DNA of 64,000 nt, taken from NCBI GenBank assembly GCA_947259725.1, contig CAMYNM010000011.1:146033-210032 (forward strand). The letters are read 5' to 3'. The stretch comes from CALZIK01 sp945787635. GTDB lineage: Bacteria > Acidobacteriota > Thermoanaerobaculia > Multivoradales > JAHEKO01. The translations under genes were made by a program, and so were the position numbers. How positions within the stretch are numbered: position 1 is the first letter of the stretch; the number at the start of each line of letters is the position of its first letter. The notes beneath the pieces are model-generated. The model searched no databases. It saw nothing but the letters and a program-made list of their open reading frames with translations, and was not told the origin of the DNA. Shown piece after piece: positions 33,937 through 43,990 of this stretch.

Positions 33937-35562
33937 ATGAAGGCGGCTTCTCGGTTTCGCAAGATCATGAAATCTCCCCGAAAACCCGTCCGAACGAGAC
34001 AGAGCTGGTCCGGCCACAGGGCCGCCGAGCGGCCGGTGGAGCCGTTTTCGCCGCACGGAAGCTACACCCTGGCTCTGGCCTATGCCAACAGCTACCACGT
34101 CGGGATGTCGTCTCTGGCGCTGCAACGCGTCTACGCGCTGGTTCACGCCGAAGGCGGTTGGTCCGCGGAGCGATTCTTCGCCGACGGTGCGGGCGAGCCG
34201 GTGTCGGTAGAGCTCGAAACGCCGCTCTCGGCCTTTGGTGCGATCGCGTTCTCGGTTTCGTTCGAGGGGGACTACGTCAACCTGCTCGAGATGCTGAACC
34301 GGTCCGGAATTCCGCGGCGCCGGCGCGGGCGGGCGGATGGTGATCCGCTGGTAATCATGGGCGGCGCCTGTGCGGCGATCAACCCGCTGCCGATGGCCGA
34401 GTTTATCGATGTCTTCACCCTGGGGGCCGCAGAGAATGTGCTTCCGGACCTGCTCTCTGCGCTCTCCGGAGAGTCGAGCCGATCGGCGGTGCTCGAGCGG
34501 CTGGCGTCGCGACCGGGCTTTTTCGTGCCGGCTCACCACCACCCGGAGAGCGTCCGAGAGCGGGGCGGGTTTTTTAAGAAGCTCGCCAAGCTAGAGCTCA
34601 GCGAGGCCCAAATGCGCGAGCCCGGGCACCTGCCGACCACGGCGATCGTGACGCCGCACACCGAGTTTTCCGACAAGTTCCTGCTCGAGATGTCGCGCGG
34701 CTGCCCGGAGAAATGCAGATACTGCTGGGCGACCTTCGGCATGGGTCGCTTTCGTTGGCACCCTACCGAGTTCATTCTCGGGGCTCTCGATCGAGCGCGA
34801 CCGGTGACCGATCAGCTCGGCTTCGTGGCGACCGCCGTAGGCGACCATCCGGAGCTCGAGACGATCTTGGAGAGCGCCAACCAGATGGGCTTTAGAACGT
34901 CGGTCTCCTCGGTGCGGATTCCGGCGGTGACCGAGGGAGTGCTGGCCGCGCTGGCGGCCTCGGGAGACCGGTCCATCACGCTGGCACCCGAGACAGGCAG
35001 TGACGAGCTTCGAGTCAAGCTCAACAAACCGGTGCCCAACAGCTTGTTACTCGAAAAGGTTCGTCTGATCTTTCGCGCGCGGTTCACCCAGCTCAAGCTC
35101 TATTTCATCGTCGGTCTTCCCGGGGAGACCGATCGAGACGTCGAGGAGATTCTCGAGTTGGCGCGTCAGTGCCGCGCGATCATGCTCGAGGAGCTGGCGC
35201 CGACCGGGGTCATCGGCAACATCCATCTCGGTGTCAATATCTTGATTCCGAAGCCCTTCACGGGCTATCAAAGGGACTCGGTCGAGGATCCGGAGATTCT
35301 CGAGGCGCGGCTGCGGATTCTGCGCAAAGGTGCACGGCGAATTCCCAATGTCTCGATCAGTACGATGCCGGTGCGCGAGGCGGTGTGGCAGGCCTACATC
35401 ACCAAGGCGGGGACGGATGCGGCGGATGTGCTGGAGCTAGCTGCCGAGGGAGCCGGCGTGGCACGTCTTCTGCGCGAGTTTCGCGAGCGAATCGAACCCG
35501 AGGTCTTCCGGCGGAATCCCGCCGGAGAGCGTCTTCGCTGGCAGTTTCTGCGCGCCGGTTGA
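33937..35562 (+). CDS. B12-binding-type radical SAM protein (TIGR03960-like)
   Basis: The protein has 541 residues from the ATG at 33937; an ATG at 33967 is equally possible. The N-terminal half (YTLALAYANSYHVGMSSLALQRVYALV, ...MGGACAAINPLPMAEFIDVFTLGAAE) matches the cobalamin-binding-like domain of this family. The radical SAM motif is C256-x3-C260-x2-C263 (RGCPEKCRYC), followed by TIM-barrel features such as SITLAPETGSDELR and LYFIVGLPGE. Relatives include paired-domain proteins of unknown function and methylthiolation-like enzymes. It is divergent from arsM (164-base gap), so a shared pathway is possible but not shown. Confidence 0.8.
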   Translation: MKAASRFRKIMKSPRKPVRTRQSWSGHRAAERPVEPFSPHGSYTLALAYANSYHVGMSSLALQRVYALVHAEGGWSAERFFADGAGEPVSVELETPLSAFGAIAFSVSFEGDYVNLLEMLNRSGIPRRRRGRADGDPLVIMGGACAAINPLPMAEFIDVFTLGAAENVLPDLLSALSGESSRSAVLERLASRPGFFVPAHHHPESVRERGGFFKKLAKLELSEAQMREPGHLPTTAIVTPHTEFSDKFLLEMSRGCPEKCRYCWATFGMGRFRWHPTEFILGALDRARPVTDQLGFVATAVGDHPELETILESANQMGFRTSVSSVRIPAVTEGVLAALAASGDRSITLAPETGSDELRVKLNKPVPNSLLLEKVRLIFRARFTQLKLYFIVGLPGETDRDVEEILELARQCRAIMLEELAPTGVIGNIHLGVNILIPKPFTGYQRDSVEDPEILEARLRILRKGARRIPNVSISTMPVREAVWQAYITKAGTDAADVLELAAEGAGVARLLREFRERIEPEVFRRNPAGERLRWQFLRAG

Positions 35563-35650
35563 CCCGATCGCCGCCGCGCCGCAACTTCGCGCGCGCCGGG
35601 CCTGGAACGGTCGAAGCGCGGGCGCTGCCCGCGCCCCGAACTGCCCGGTC

Positions 35651-35908
35651 TCACTCCTGCGGGGTGACGTCTTTTTCTGGCGGCTTGTCAACCGTGTCGA
35701 TCTTGTCGCTCGGAGACGAGCCTTTCATGTTGGCGAGCAGCAGCGTCGCCGCGGCGAGGAGGATCTCATCGAGGAAAGGAATCATGTCCGGCACCAAGAA
35801 ATCGACCAGAAAGAGAATCGCCGTGAAGGTAAAGAGTTGCGGAAACCGAAGTCGCGAAAACCATCGGGTCAAGAGGTTTCTTCCGATCTGGTTGGAAGCT
35901 TTCGGCAT
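35651..35908 (-). CDS. Small membrane protein, DUF6116-like
   Basis: The 85-residue protein has RWFSRLRFPQLFTFTAILFLVDFLVPDMIPFLDEILLAAATLLLANM, two hydrophobic segments around a conserved PDxIPFxDE turn, matching the DUF6116 family from memory. Basic residues precede the first segment and a charged tail follows. The function is unknown. It stands alone, 51 bases upstream of the Fpg gene on the same strand as the ppiD-ruvAB genes. Confidence 0.75.
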   Translation of the reverse strand: MPKASNQIGRNLLTRWFSRLRFPQLFTFTAILFLVDFLVPDMIPFLDEILLAAATLLLANMKGSSPSDKIDTVDKPPEKDVTPQE

Positions 35909-35959
35909 CGGCTGACATCTTAGCGAAAAGGCGGGGCTCGAGATCGGCGCCGGAGGTTT

Positions 35960-36874
35960 CTACTCGGTGGCGCGGCGTTTTTCCTCCAGTTCCTCGAGTG
36001 TTCTGGGCCAGTCGTCTCTGAGCAGCTTCGACAACACCCGGTCGGCGAGAATCTTGCCGCCGGTCTGGCATCGGGGGCAGTAGTTCGCCTCCTTGGCCGC
36101 ATAGATGATGCGCTGAACCGGCGCGCCGCACGCCGGACACGGTGCGCCGTACTTGCCATGGACCGCCATTTCCGGTCGAAACGCGGTGACCTTGCCGGGG
36201 AAGCCGTCTCGAGCTCGGGCGGCTCTTGCCGTCAGTCGCGATGTCCACTCGGTGAGAACGGCGCGGGTGGCTTCAAAGAGCGCCGCGAGGTCTTCGGCGC
36301 CCAAGTCGGCGGTTCGCTTGAACGGTGAGAGGCGTGCGCGGTGGAGAATCTCGTCGGAGTAAGCGTTGCCGATGCCCGAGAGGACGCGCGGATCGGTGAG
36401 CGCTCGCTTCAAGGTGTGATTGCGGTGCCCGAGAACCGATATGAAGCTCTCGAGATCCGCGCCGAGCACCTCGAGCCCTCCAGGATCGTGTTGGGCGAGA
36501 GCTTCTCGCCCGCGAACCAGATAGAGAGAGGCGCGCTTCTTGGAACCGGCCTCGGTCAGAACCAGGGTGCCGGTCTCGAAGTCGAACGTCGCCAGGCCGA
36601 GCCGGCCTGGGATCTTGGTTCCGGGCGCTCTCCAGCGCAGCCTTCCGGCGATCATCAAATGGAGAACCAGGAAGAGGTCTCCTTCGAGGCCGAAGACGAG
36701 TCTCTTGCCGAGCCGGGAGAGGGCCAACAGCGACCGCCCCGAAACGCTTGTGAGAGGAGGATCGACCGAACGCAGGAGAAAAGGGCTCGACAGGCGCACG
36801 TCCTCGAGCCGGTGGCCGACGACCTTGGGCTCGAGGGCGGCGAGGTAGGCTTCGATGTCGGGAAGCTCGGGCAT
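35960..36874 (-). CDS. Fpg/Nei-family DNA glycosylase (formamidopyrimidine-DNA glycosylase-like)
   Basis: The 304-residue protein starts MPELPDIEAYLAALEP. Pro2 is the catalytic nucleophile and Glu3 the acid of the family, though PELPD replaces the usual PELPE. The H2TH region (LSGIGNAYSDEILHRARLSP) is present. The C-terminal zinc finger is CPACG and CPRCQ, with the Arg/Lys of the QRIIYAAKEANYCP loop. It excises oxidised bases and nicks the strand. It partners functionally with MutY (14.5 kb). It ends the ppiD-ruvA-ruvB-lipid kinase operon, 3 bases after the kinase gene. Nei-like substrate preference cannot be excluded. Confidence 0.88.
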   Translation of the reverse strand: MPELPDIEAYLAALEPKVVGHRLEDVRLSSPFLLRSVDPPLTSVSGRSLLALSRLGKRLVFGLEGDLFLVLHLMIAGRLRWRAPGTKIPGRLGLATFDFETGTLVLTEAGSKKRASLYLVRGREALAQHDPGGLEVLGADLESFISVLGHRNHTLKRALTDPRVLSGIGNAYSDEILHRARLSPFKRTADLGAEDLAALFEATRAVLTEWTSRLTARAARARDGFPGKVTAFRPEMAVHGKYGAPCPACGAPVQRIIYAAKEANYCPRCQTGGKILADRVLSKLLRDDWPRTLEELEEKRRATE

Positions 36875-36877
36875 CGA

Positions 36878-37762
36878 TCACCCGGTCGGCACCAGGATGT
36901 GGATCCCGGGGTCCGACGGCTGGATCTCGAAGGACCGGTCGCGACTCGCTTCGAAAACGTCGCCGTCGACCTGAAACGGAAGCCGCGGGACCGGCTGCAA
37001 GGTCGCCCGAGTGACGCGCTCCGAGCGACTGCCCGCGAGCTTGAGCTGGCGGCCGACGATGACCGAGAGAGCAAGACCTATGGCCGCGGCTCGCCCACGC
37101 CCGGCGAAGCTGAACAGCTCGAGAGTCTCGCCGTCCGAGCGCGCCTCTGGGGTGAGCTTCCAGGGGCCGCCGTAGCGCTTGACGTTGGACGCCACCGCGA
37201 GCGTAACCGCGCGCGAGCCCGCGGATGTAGAAACCGTGAAGACCGGAAACCGGTACCGCGCGAGCGTGCGCAGGAGTGCTGGAATCGGCGAGAGCCTGCC
37301 GAGGAGCTTCTTTTCCTTCGACCTCATGCTGGCGATGAGAAACGCGTCCACTCCGGCCGAGGCCTGCATCAGGAAGGGCGTCTCTCCGGCCATACCGACG
37401 CCGAACCGGCGCGGCTCAGCGCGGGCATAGGATCGCGCCGCGGCAACCGGGCGCGAGGGCACGCCGAGTTCGAGAGCCATGACGTTGATGGTGCCGGTGG
37501 GCAGGAAGGCGAGGGGCACCTTGGACCCGAGGAGGCCGGCGGCGCATTCGCGCAGGGTACCGTCACCGCCCAAGGAAAAGACGACTTCGGCGCCGTGGTC
37601 AACGGCTTCGCGGGCGCGGTTGGTGGCGTCTCCAGGGGCACGTGTCGGCAGCGGCCCGGCGTTGAAGCCAGCGCCCTCGAGAGCTTCGAGAACACGCGCA
37701 AGGCGGGCGGGCGCGCCTCCCCGGCCGGCTGCGGGGTTGAAGACGACGGCGGCCGAGCGCAC
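36878..37762 (-). CDS. Diacylglycerol/lipid kinase (YegS/BmrU-like)
   Basis: The protein has 294 residues from the GTG at 37762, which directly abuts the ruvB stop. The catalytic-domain motif is VVFSLGGDGTLRE (GGDGT at 65-69), preceded by VVFNPAAGRGG and followed by PLAFLPTGTINVMALEL. A C-terminal beta domain contains VDGDVFEAS, typical of DAGK-type lipid kinases. It probably phosphorylates diacylglycerol or a related lipid headgroup precursor. In some YegS members the NxxA is NDFA; here it is NVMA. Confidence 0.88.
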   Translation of the reverse strand: MRSAAVVFNPAAGRGGAPARLARVLEALEGAGFNAGPLPTRAPGDATNRAREAVDHGAEVVFSLGGDGTLRECAAGLLGSKVPLAFLPTGTINVMALELGVPSRPVAAARSYARAEPRRFGVGMAGETPFLMQASAGVDAFLIASMRSKEKKLLGRLSPIPALLRTLARYRFPVFTVSTSAGSRAVTLAVASNVKRYGGPWKLTPEARSDGETLELFSFAGRGRAAAIGLALSVIVGRQLKLAGSRSERVTRATLQPVPRLPFQVDGDVFEASRDRSFEIQPSDPGIHILVPTG

Positions 37763-38788
37763 CTAGAACAGCGAGCCGACGCTGCCGGTCGGCGGCTCAA
37801 TGCCGAGATGGTTATAGGCGCGGCGGGTCGCTATCCGTCCGCGGGGCGTCCTTTGAAGGAACCCCTCCTGGATCAGGTAGGGCTCATAGAGATCCTCGAG
37901 CGTTCCCCGGTCTTCGCCAACCGCCGCCGCGATTGCCTGAATGCCCGCTGGCCCGCCGCGGTACTGCTCGATCAAGGTGGCCAGGATCTTGCGATCGAGC
38001 TCGTCGAAACCGAACTCGTCCACTTCGAGCAGCTCGAGCGCTCGGGTCGCCGACCCGGCGCTGATCGTGCCGTCGCCGTGCACCTGGGCGTAGTCGCGAA
38101 CCCGACGCAGGAGCCGGTTGGCGATGCGCGGTGTGCCGCGGCTGCGGCGGGCCAGCTCCTTGGCGCCGTCGTCGTCGATTGCGATGTCGAGCAGCTGACC
38201 CGAGCGTCGAATGATGGTTGCAAGCTCGGGGGGCTGGTAGAAGTCGAGCCGGTGAACGATGCCGAACCGTGCGCGCAGCGGCGCGGTGATCAAGCCGGCG
38301 CGGGTGGTGGCGCCGACCAGAGTGAACGGCGGCAGATCGATCCGCATCGTGCGCGCCGCCGGCCCCTGGCCGATCACCAGATCGAGCGAGTAGTCCTCCA
38401 GCGCCGGGTAGAGGATCTCCTCGACGGTGGGGCCGAGGCGGTGGATCTCGTCGATGAAGAGCACCTCCCCGGGCTGGAGGTTGGTCAGAATCGCCGCGAG
38501 GTCGCCGGCCCTCTCGAGCACCGGACCCGAAGTGGTTCGAATCGAGGTGTCCATTTCGCGAGCGATGATGTGCGCGAGAGTGGTCTTGCCCAGTCCGGGC
38601 GGCCCGAACAGCAGAACGTGGTCCAGAGACTCACGCCGCCCGCGTGCGGCCTCGATGAAGACGCTCAACTTGTCGACGATGCGCTTCTGGCCGATGTACT
38701 CGGATAGAACCCTCGGCCTGAGTGAAACCTCGACGCCGAGATCCTCGGAATCCGGTGCCCCCGACATGAGCTCTGGCTTGGAAGGCAT
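37763..38788 (-). CDS. ruvB: Holliday junction branch migration ATPase RuvB
   Basis: The protein has 341 residues from the ATG at 38788; an upstream start is unconserved. It has YIGQKRIVDKL, Walker A FGPPGLGKTT (61-70), Walker B VLFIDEIHRL, the sensor VGATTRAGLITAPLRARFG, and the C-terminal winged helix (LEDLYEPYLIQEGFLQRTPRGR). It drives branch migration with RuvA, encoded 56 bases upstream. No ruvC is adjacent. Confidence 0.97.
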   Translation of the reverse strand: MPSKPELMSGAPDSEDLGVEVSLRPRVLSEYIGQKRIVDKLSVFIEAARGRRESLDHVLLFGPPGLGKTTLAHIIAREMDTSIRTTSGPVLERAGDLAAILTNLQPGEVLFIDEIHRLGPTVEEILYPALEDYSLDLVIGQGPAARTMRIDLPPFTLVGATTRAGLITAPLRARFGIVHRLDFYQPPELATIIRRSGQLLDIAIDDDGAKELARRSRGTPRIANRLLRRVRDYAQVHGDGTISAGSATRALELLEVDEFGFDELDRKILATLIEQYRGGPAGIQAIAAAVGEDRGTLEDLYEPYLIQEGFLQRTPRGRIATRRAYNHLGIEPPTGSVGSLF

Positions 38789-38844
38789 CACGGCTATTGT
38801 AACGGCCGGTCGGGGCGGCCGGCGGGGTCGCAAGGCCGCGCTCC

Positions 38845-39438
38845 TCAGGCGCGGGACAGAAACCTCAAACTGGTGCGCAGGAGATCTTCGAAGTCGCCCT
38901 CGGGAAGCTCCGCGCGCGCGCGCGCCAGCGCCTTCTCGGCGTCACCGGCGCGGTAGCCCAGGTTGACCAGGGCGGCCAGCAGGTCATCCGCGGGCAACAC
39001 GGCTTCCGGTCCGCCGGCGCCGCCGCCGAGCTCTCTCATCTTGTCCCTAAGCTCCACCACCATGCGTTGAGCGGTCTTCTTGCCGATGCCCGGGATGGTC
39101 GCGAGGCGGGTCGAGTTTTCGCCCGCGATCGAGCGAACCAGGTCGTCGGTGGACATTCCGGAGAGAATCACTCGTGCCAGCCGCGGTCCGATTCCGGATA
39201 CGCCGATCAAGCTTTCAAACAGATCCCGCTCGCGCTCGGTCCAGAAGCCGAAGAGCTCGATAGCGTCGGCCCGAACGTGCGTGTGAACGAAGAGGCCGAG
39301 GCTGTCGGCCTTGTCCGACCGATCGAGCTCGGCATAGGTGGAAAGGGGTATGGCGAGCGCGTAGCCCACGCCACCGACGTCGAGCAGGATCCGTTCGGGG
39401 CCGGCGTCGAGGAGCTTGCCGCGCAGATACCCGATCAT
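38845..39438 (-). CDS. ruvA: Holliday junction DNA-binding protein RuvA
   Basis: The 197-residue protein opens MIGYLRGKLLDAGPERILLDVGGVGY (OB domain). Two helix-hairpin-helix motifs follow (GVSGIGPRLARVIL and TIPGIGKKTAQRMVVEL), and a C-terminal RuvB-contact domain is ALVNLGYRAGDAEKAL. The length and order match the family. It lies 8 bases downstream of ppiD on the same strand. Confidence 0.97.
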   Translation of the reverse strand: MIGYLRGKLLDAGPERILLDVGGVGYALAIPLSTYAELDRSDKADSLGLFVHTHVRADAIELFGFWTERERDLFESLIGVSGIGPRLARVILSGMSTDDLVRSIAGENSTRLATIPGIGKKTAQRMVVELRDKMRELGGGAGGPEAVLPADDLLAALVNLGYRAGDAEKALARARAELPEGDFEDLLRTSLRFLSRA

Positions 39439-39446
39439 CGCTTCCC

Positions 39447-41375
39447 TTAGCCGGAAGCCGGGCCGGCTTGATCGACACCGAAGTTGGCGAGCAGCTGAGG
39501 ATCGAAGGAGACCTTCAGCTCCCGTCGCCTTTCTGCCACGAGAGCGGCCATCAATTGGGCCGCGCGCTGACTCTCGATCGACGCCCGGGTTGCCAACTTC
39601 TGGCTTTCGAACTCCACCGGATCCATCAGCTGTCGTTCGACGAGCTCGAACATGACCACCCCCAGGTCGGTCGCGATCGGTCCGCCGACGGCGCCGTCGT
39701 CCACGCTGAACGCCGCTGCGAGGATCTCGGCGTTGTTGCCCAGAGATCCCGCCGACCCGTCGCGCGCGAAACTGTCGGTCTCTTCGACATCGACGTTGGC
39801 AATCGCGGCGAGGGCGTCGACGCCCTGCTCTCGTTGCGCGGTCAGGCGCGCGAGCGCGGCGCTCTTTTGGGTTTCGGCTTTGAGCGCGGCCTCGACGTCG
39901 GCGCGCACCTGGTCGAGTGCGGGTACCCTGGGCTCTTGTACTTCCTTGAGCGCGAGAATCGCCCAGCCTCGAGCGACCCGCACAGGCTCGGAGACCTCTC
40001 CGACTTCGAGTTCGAAAGCTGCGTTGGCGAACGGGGCGGATCTGCCGATCGAAGGCACGTTCTCGTCCATCGCGAAAGCCGGCGCGGTCTGGAAGGTGAC
40101 TGCGCTCTCGGTTTCGGCGAGCTCGGCGAGTCCGGCCTGTGATGCCGTCACGAGTTGGGCGAGCTCCTTGGCTTTCTCTTCGGCTGCTTGCGCGGCCCGC
40201 TCGGCCAGGAGACGCTGCTTGATGCCGGCTTCAACCTCCTCGAACGGACGCAGGCCACCGTCGTTGCGCTCGAGAACCTCGATCAGGTGATATCCGAAAT
40301 CCGTCTGAACCGGTTCGGTGATCTGGCCCACCGGGGTCGAAAACGCCGCGTTCTCGAAGCCCTCGACCATGGCTCCGCGTCCGAAGAAGCCGAGGTCGCC
40401 GCCCTTGGCCTTGCTGCCGGGGTCCTCGGAGAGTTCTGCCGCGACCGCGCCGAAATCCTCGCCGCCGGATATCCTCGCCTTGGCTTGCTCTAGCTGAGAG
40501 CGAGCTTCTTCGGCTGTGCGGTCGCCGTTGACCTGCAAGAGGATGTGGCGAGCGCGCACCTGCTCGGGCTGACTGAACTCGTCCTGGTTTTCGTCGTAGT
40601 AGGCGCGCAGCGCCTCGGGTTCGATGGTGAGCGAGCTACGAACCTGTTCGAGGTCCACGACCAAGTAGTCGACGACCCGGCGTTCGGGGGTCTCGAAAGA
40701 CTCCGCGTACTCGTTGTAGTAGGCCTCGACCGCGCCGTCGTCGAGGGCCACCTCTTCGGCAAACCCTTCGTAGGGAGCGCGGAAGAACCGGATCTTGGCC
40801 CGCTCGACCTGACGCCGGTACTCGTCTTCAACTTCCGAATCGGCGACGTAGAGATTCCTGCTGACCATCGCGCGAACCTTGGCGAGGAGAAGGTCCTGGC
40901 GCATACCGGCTTCGAAGTCTTCGACCGTGTAGTTGTTCTGTCGCAGGATGCGCTCATACTCGTCGGTGCCGATGAAACCGCCTTCGTCGCGCTGGAAGAC
41001 GGGCAGAGTGAGGATCTCCCGTTGTAGCTCGTCGTTGGTAATCCGTAGACCGAGCCTTTCGGCCTCGAGCAGCAGGATCCGGTCCGCAACCAGGGTGTCG
41101 AGGACCTGCTGGTGCAGGCCGATTTGGCGCGCAAAGTCGGCGTTGAAACTGTTGCCGTAGGTCTGACGGTAGAAGTTCTCCATGCGCCGGTAGGCGTTCT
41201 CGAACTCACCGTAGGAAACGGTCTGACCGCCCACCTTGGCCGCGACATCGGCCGAGGCGGTGTTGGTCGGCACGGTGCTCCCGAAGTCGACGAAGACGAA
41301 CAGAATGAAGACTGCGATGACGAGCCAGAGCACCCAGCTCAGGTACTTCAGGTTGTCGCGTAACACTTTGAGCAT
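39447..41375 (-). CDS. ppiD: Membrane-anchored periplasmic peptidyl-prolyl isomerase (PpiD/SurA-like)
   Basis: The protein has 642 residues from the ATG at 41375, preceded by GGAGGT 6 bases upstream. Residues 12-33 form a single membrane anchor. A SurA_N-like helical domain (GGQTVSYGEFENAYRRMENF...) extends to about 230. A parvulin domain occurs around 260-355 (RARHILLQVNGDR..., GGDLGFFGRGAMVEGFENAAF, YHLIEVL), and a second divergent parvulin-like segment plus a helical tail follow. It assists folding of exported proteins. It is the first gene of ppiD-ruvA-ruvB-lipid kinase-fpg. Confidence 0.9.
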   Translation of the reverse strand: MLKVLRDNLKYLSWVLWLVIAVFILFVFVDFGSTVPTNTASADVAAKVGGQTVSYGEFENAYRRMENFYRQTYGNSFNADFARQIGLHQQVLDTLVADRILLLEAERLGLRITNDELQREILTLPVFQRDEGGFIGTDEYERILRQNNYTVEDFEAGMRQDLLLAKVRAMVSRNLYVADSEVEDEYRRQVERAKIRFFRAPYEGFAEEVALDDGAVEAYYNEYAESFETPERRVVDYLVVDLEQVRSSLTIEPEALRAYYDENQDEFSQPEQVRARHILLQVNGDRTAEEARSQLEQAKARISGGEDFGAVAAELSEDPGSKAKGGDLGFFGRGAMVEGFENAAFSTPVGQITEPVQTDFGYHLIEVLERNDGGLRPFEEVEAGIKQRLLAERAAQAAEEKAKELAQLVTASQAGLAELAETESAVTFQTAPAFAMDENVPSIGRSAPFANAAFELEVGEVSEPVRVARGWAILALKEVQEPRVPALDQVRADVEAALKAETQKSAALARLTAQREQGVDALAAIANVDVEETDSFARDGSAGSLGNNAEILAAAFSVDDGAVGGPIATDLGVVMFELVERQLMDPVEFESQKLATRASIESQRAAQLMAALVAERRRELKVSFDPQLLANFGVDQAGPASG

Positions 41376-41638
41376 GATGAACCTCCGGGGCCCCGGAAAC
41401 CGGAGCAGGGGCCGTACTCTAGCAGCCACGGGCGGTCCTTGGCTGCCCAACGCGCCGCAACTCCAGCGGTTGGGTAGTTTAGGGGCTGGCGGCGGTTTCT
41501 TGACGCTCGGTGAGAGGCGCCCGCGAGACCGGGTCGCCAGGCGTCGCGAGCGGCCACCGGGTGGCCTCGAAGCACTTGCCCGGCTGGTCTTTTTCGGCTG
41601 AGGACAGTTCGCGCAAACTACGGTGAACATTGGCTTTG

Positions 41639-41647
41639 TGCTATATT
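41639..41647 (+). promoter_or_regulatory. Extended -10 promoter before the FecR-mreBCD operon
   Basis: TGCTATATT (TGn plus TATATT) ends 27 bases before the TTG start at 41675. The -35 region is poor, as expected for extended -10 promoters. The remaining 263 bases of the 299-base gap between ppiD and this gene (41376-41638) show no gene or clear motif apart from the ppiD ribosome site. Confidence 0.5.
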
Positions 41648-41674
41648 CAGCCGCTTCCGAAGGGCGGATAAACC

Positions 41675-42901
41675 TTGGCTTCAGGAGACAGCAACAACAA
41701 GCGCTACTGGTACAAAGTATCGGTGGACGCGGTCCGGACCTGGACCTCGTTGCTGCTTCTCCTGACGATCGTGGGAGGCGGGTTCGTGGGCTATCGCCTC
41801 CTGTCGAACCACCTCCTCGATCGCGAGGTGTCGCTGGCTCTCGAAGAGGCCGACGCGTTGGCGAAGCGCCTCCAAAAAGAGAGCGGTATCGTCGGCTATC
41901 GGGAAAAGTTTCAGACTGCACAGAGCGAGCTCGCGAGAGCGAGGACCCACTACCAGAAGAAGGAAATGCCGGAGGCCCTGCGCCTGGCGGAGCGAAGCCG
42001 CTCGTTGTTTTCCTCGATCGTCGACTCTCTTCGCAACCGCAGCCCCTCCGGCGATGCTCAGTTCATCACCACGCGGGGCGGGGTCGAGGTGCGACGCGGC
42101 GAGCGGGGTGAGTGGCGTCCGGCGCGCGGCAGGATGGTGGTTCATGGCGGCGACTACATCAAGACCTCGGGGAACGGATCCGCCGAGGTGATGATGGTGG
42201 ACGGAACGCTGTTTACCGTGCGACCGGGAACCGTCGTTCTGGTCAGCCGTTCTCAGGCCAACGGTTCGGGTCGAGGCGGCCGCACGATAGCGCTCGAGTC
42301 CGGGTGGGTCAACTTGAGCACCGCCGAAGCTGCCAGCCGGGTGACGACGCCCAAGGCCGAAGCCGAGGTGCGGCAGCGTTCGGAGGCCGTCGTGTCCTAC
42401 GACGAAGAGAAGGGCGAGGGCAGGTTCACGGCGTTCCGCGGTGGAGTTCGGGTGGTCGCCAAAGACGGCGGGCCGGTTCGCGAAATCGGAGAGCTCGAGC
42501 AGGTCGTGCAGCGCGCTGGCGGCCTGTCGGCTCCTCGGCGAGTGCCGGATCCTCCCGAACTCGTGAGCCCGAACGACAACCTGGAGCTCTACCTGGACGC
42601 CACCCGAGAGCTCGCTCTTAGCTGGCGATCGGTCAACGGAGCCCAGCGGTACGCGCTTCAGGTATCCGGGAATCGTCTATTCGTCGATAATGTGATTGAC
42701 ATAGAGAATCGGCGCAAGACCGAAGCGACGCTCGGCCTGCGCGGTGAGGGGACGTTTGTTTGGAGGGTCGCGGCGTTCGACGACGAGGGCGAACGCGGGC
42801 CTTGGAGCCCGATTCATCGGTTTCGAGTTCTGGCCTCGAAGCAGAGCTCTGGCTCGATGGTGGACCCGAGCGCCGATACTGGCGGCCAAGAGGAAGGATA
42901 G
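41675..42901 (+). CDS. Membrane-anchored FecR-domain protein
   Basis: The protein has 408 residues from a TTG at 41675. A short basic N-terminus and one membrane segment (about 25-45) are followed by a helical, TPR-like region (48-115, REVSLALEEADALAKRLQ..., EMPEALRLAERSRSLF). A FecR/LysM-like beta domain (about 130-265; VVHGGDYIKTSGNGSAEVMMVDGT, VRPGTVVLVSR) and a fibronectin-type-III-like C-terminus (LALSWRSVNGAQRYALQVS...GTFVWRVAAFDDEGERGPWS) complete it. Topology suggests a periplasmic scaffold or signalling protein. It is the first gene ahead of mreBCD-mrdA-rodA (8 bases before mreB), implying a role in envelope growth. Confidence 0.78.
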   Translation: MASGDSNNKRYWYKVSVDAVRTWTSLLLLLTIVGGGFVGYRLLSNHLLDREVSLALEEADALAKRLQKESGIVGYREKFQTAQSELARARTHYQKKEMPEALRLAERSRSLFSSIVDSLRNRSPSGDAQFITTRGGVEVRRGERGEWRPARGRMVVHGGDYIKTSGNGSAEVMMVDGTLFTVRPGTVVLVSRSQANGSGRGGRTIALESGWVNLSTAEAASRVTTPKAEAEVRQRSEAVVSYDEEKGEGRFTAFRGGVRVVAKDGGPVREIGELEQVVQRAGGLSAPRRVPDPPELVSPNDNLELYLDATRELALSWRSVNGAQRYALQVSGNRLFVDNVIDIENRRKTEATLGLRGEGTFVWRVAAFDDEGERGPWSPIHRFRVLASKQSSGSMVDPSADTGGQEEG

Positions 42902-42909
42902 AGACACGC

Positions 42910-43935
<1,026 letters not shown>

Positions 43936-43990
43936 AGGATGGAGTCTTCATGTGCCCGCTCTTACCGACTCGCTCGCGCTAAGGTGAAGG

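Noticed and set aside
36341..38707. A 788-codon open frame on the plus strand
   Set aside because: It is antisense to the Fpg-like, lipid kinase and ruvB genes, all firmly identified. Its composition is Glu/Gly/Arg-rich without motifs.
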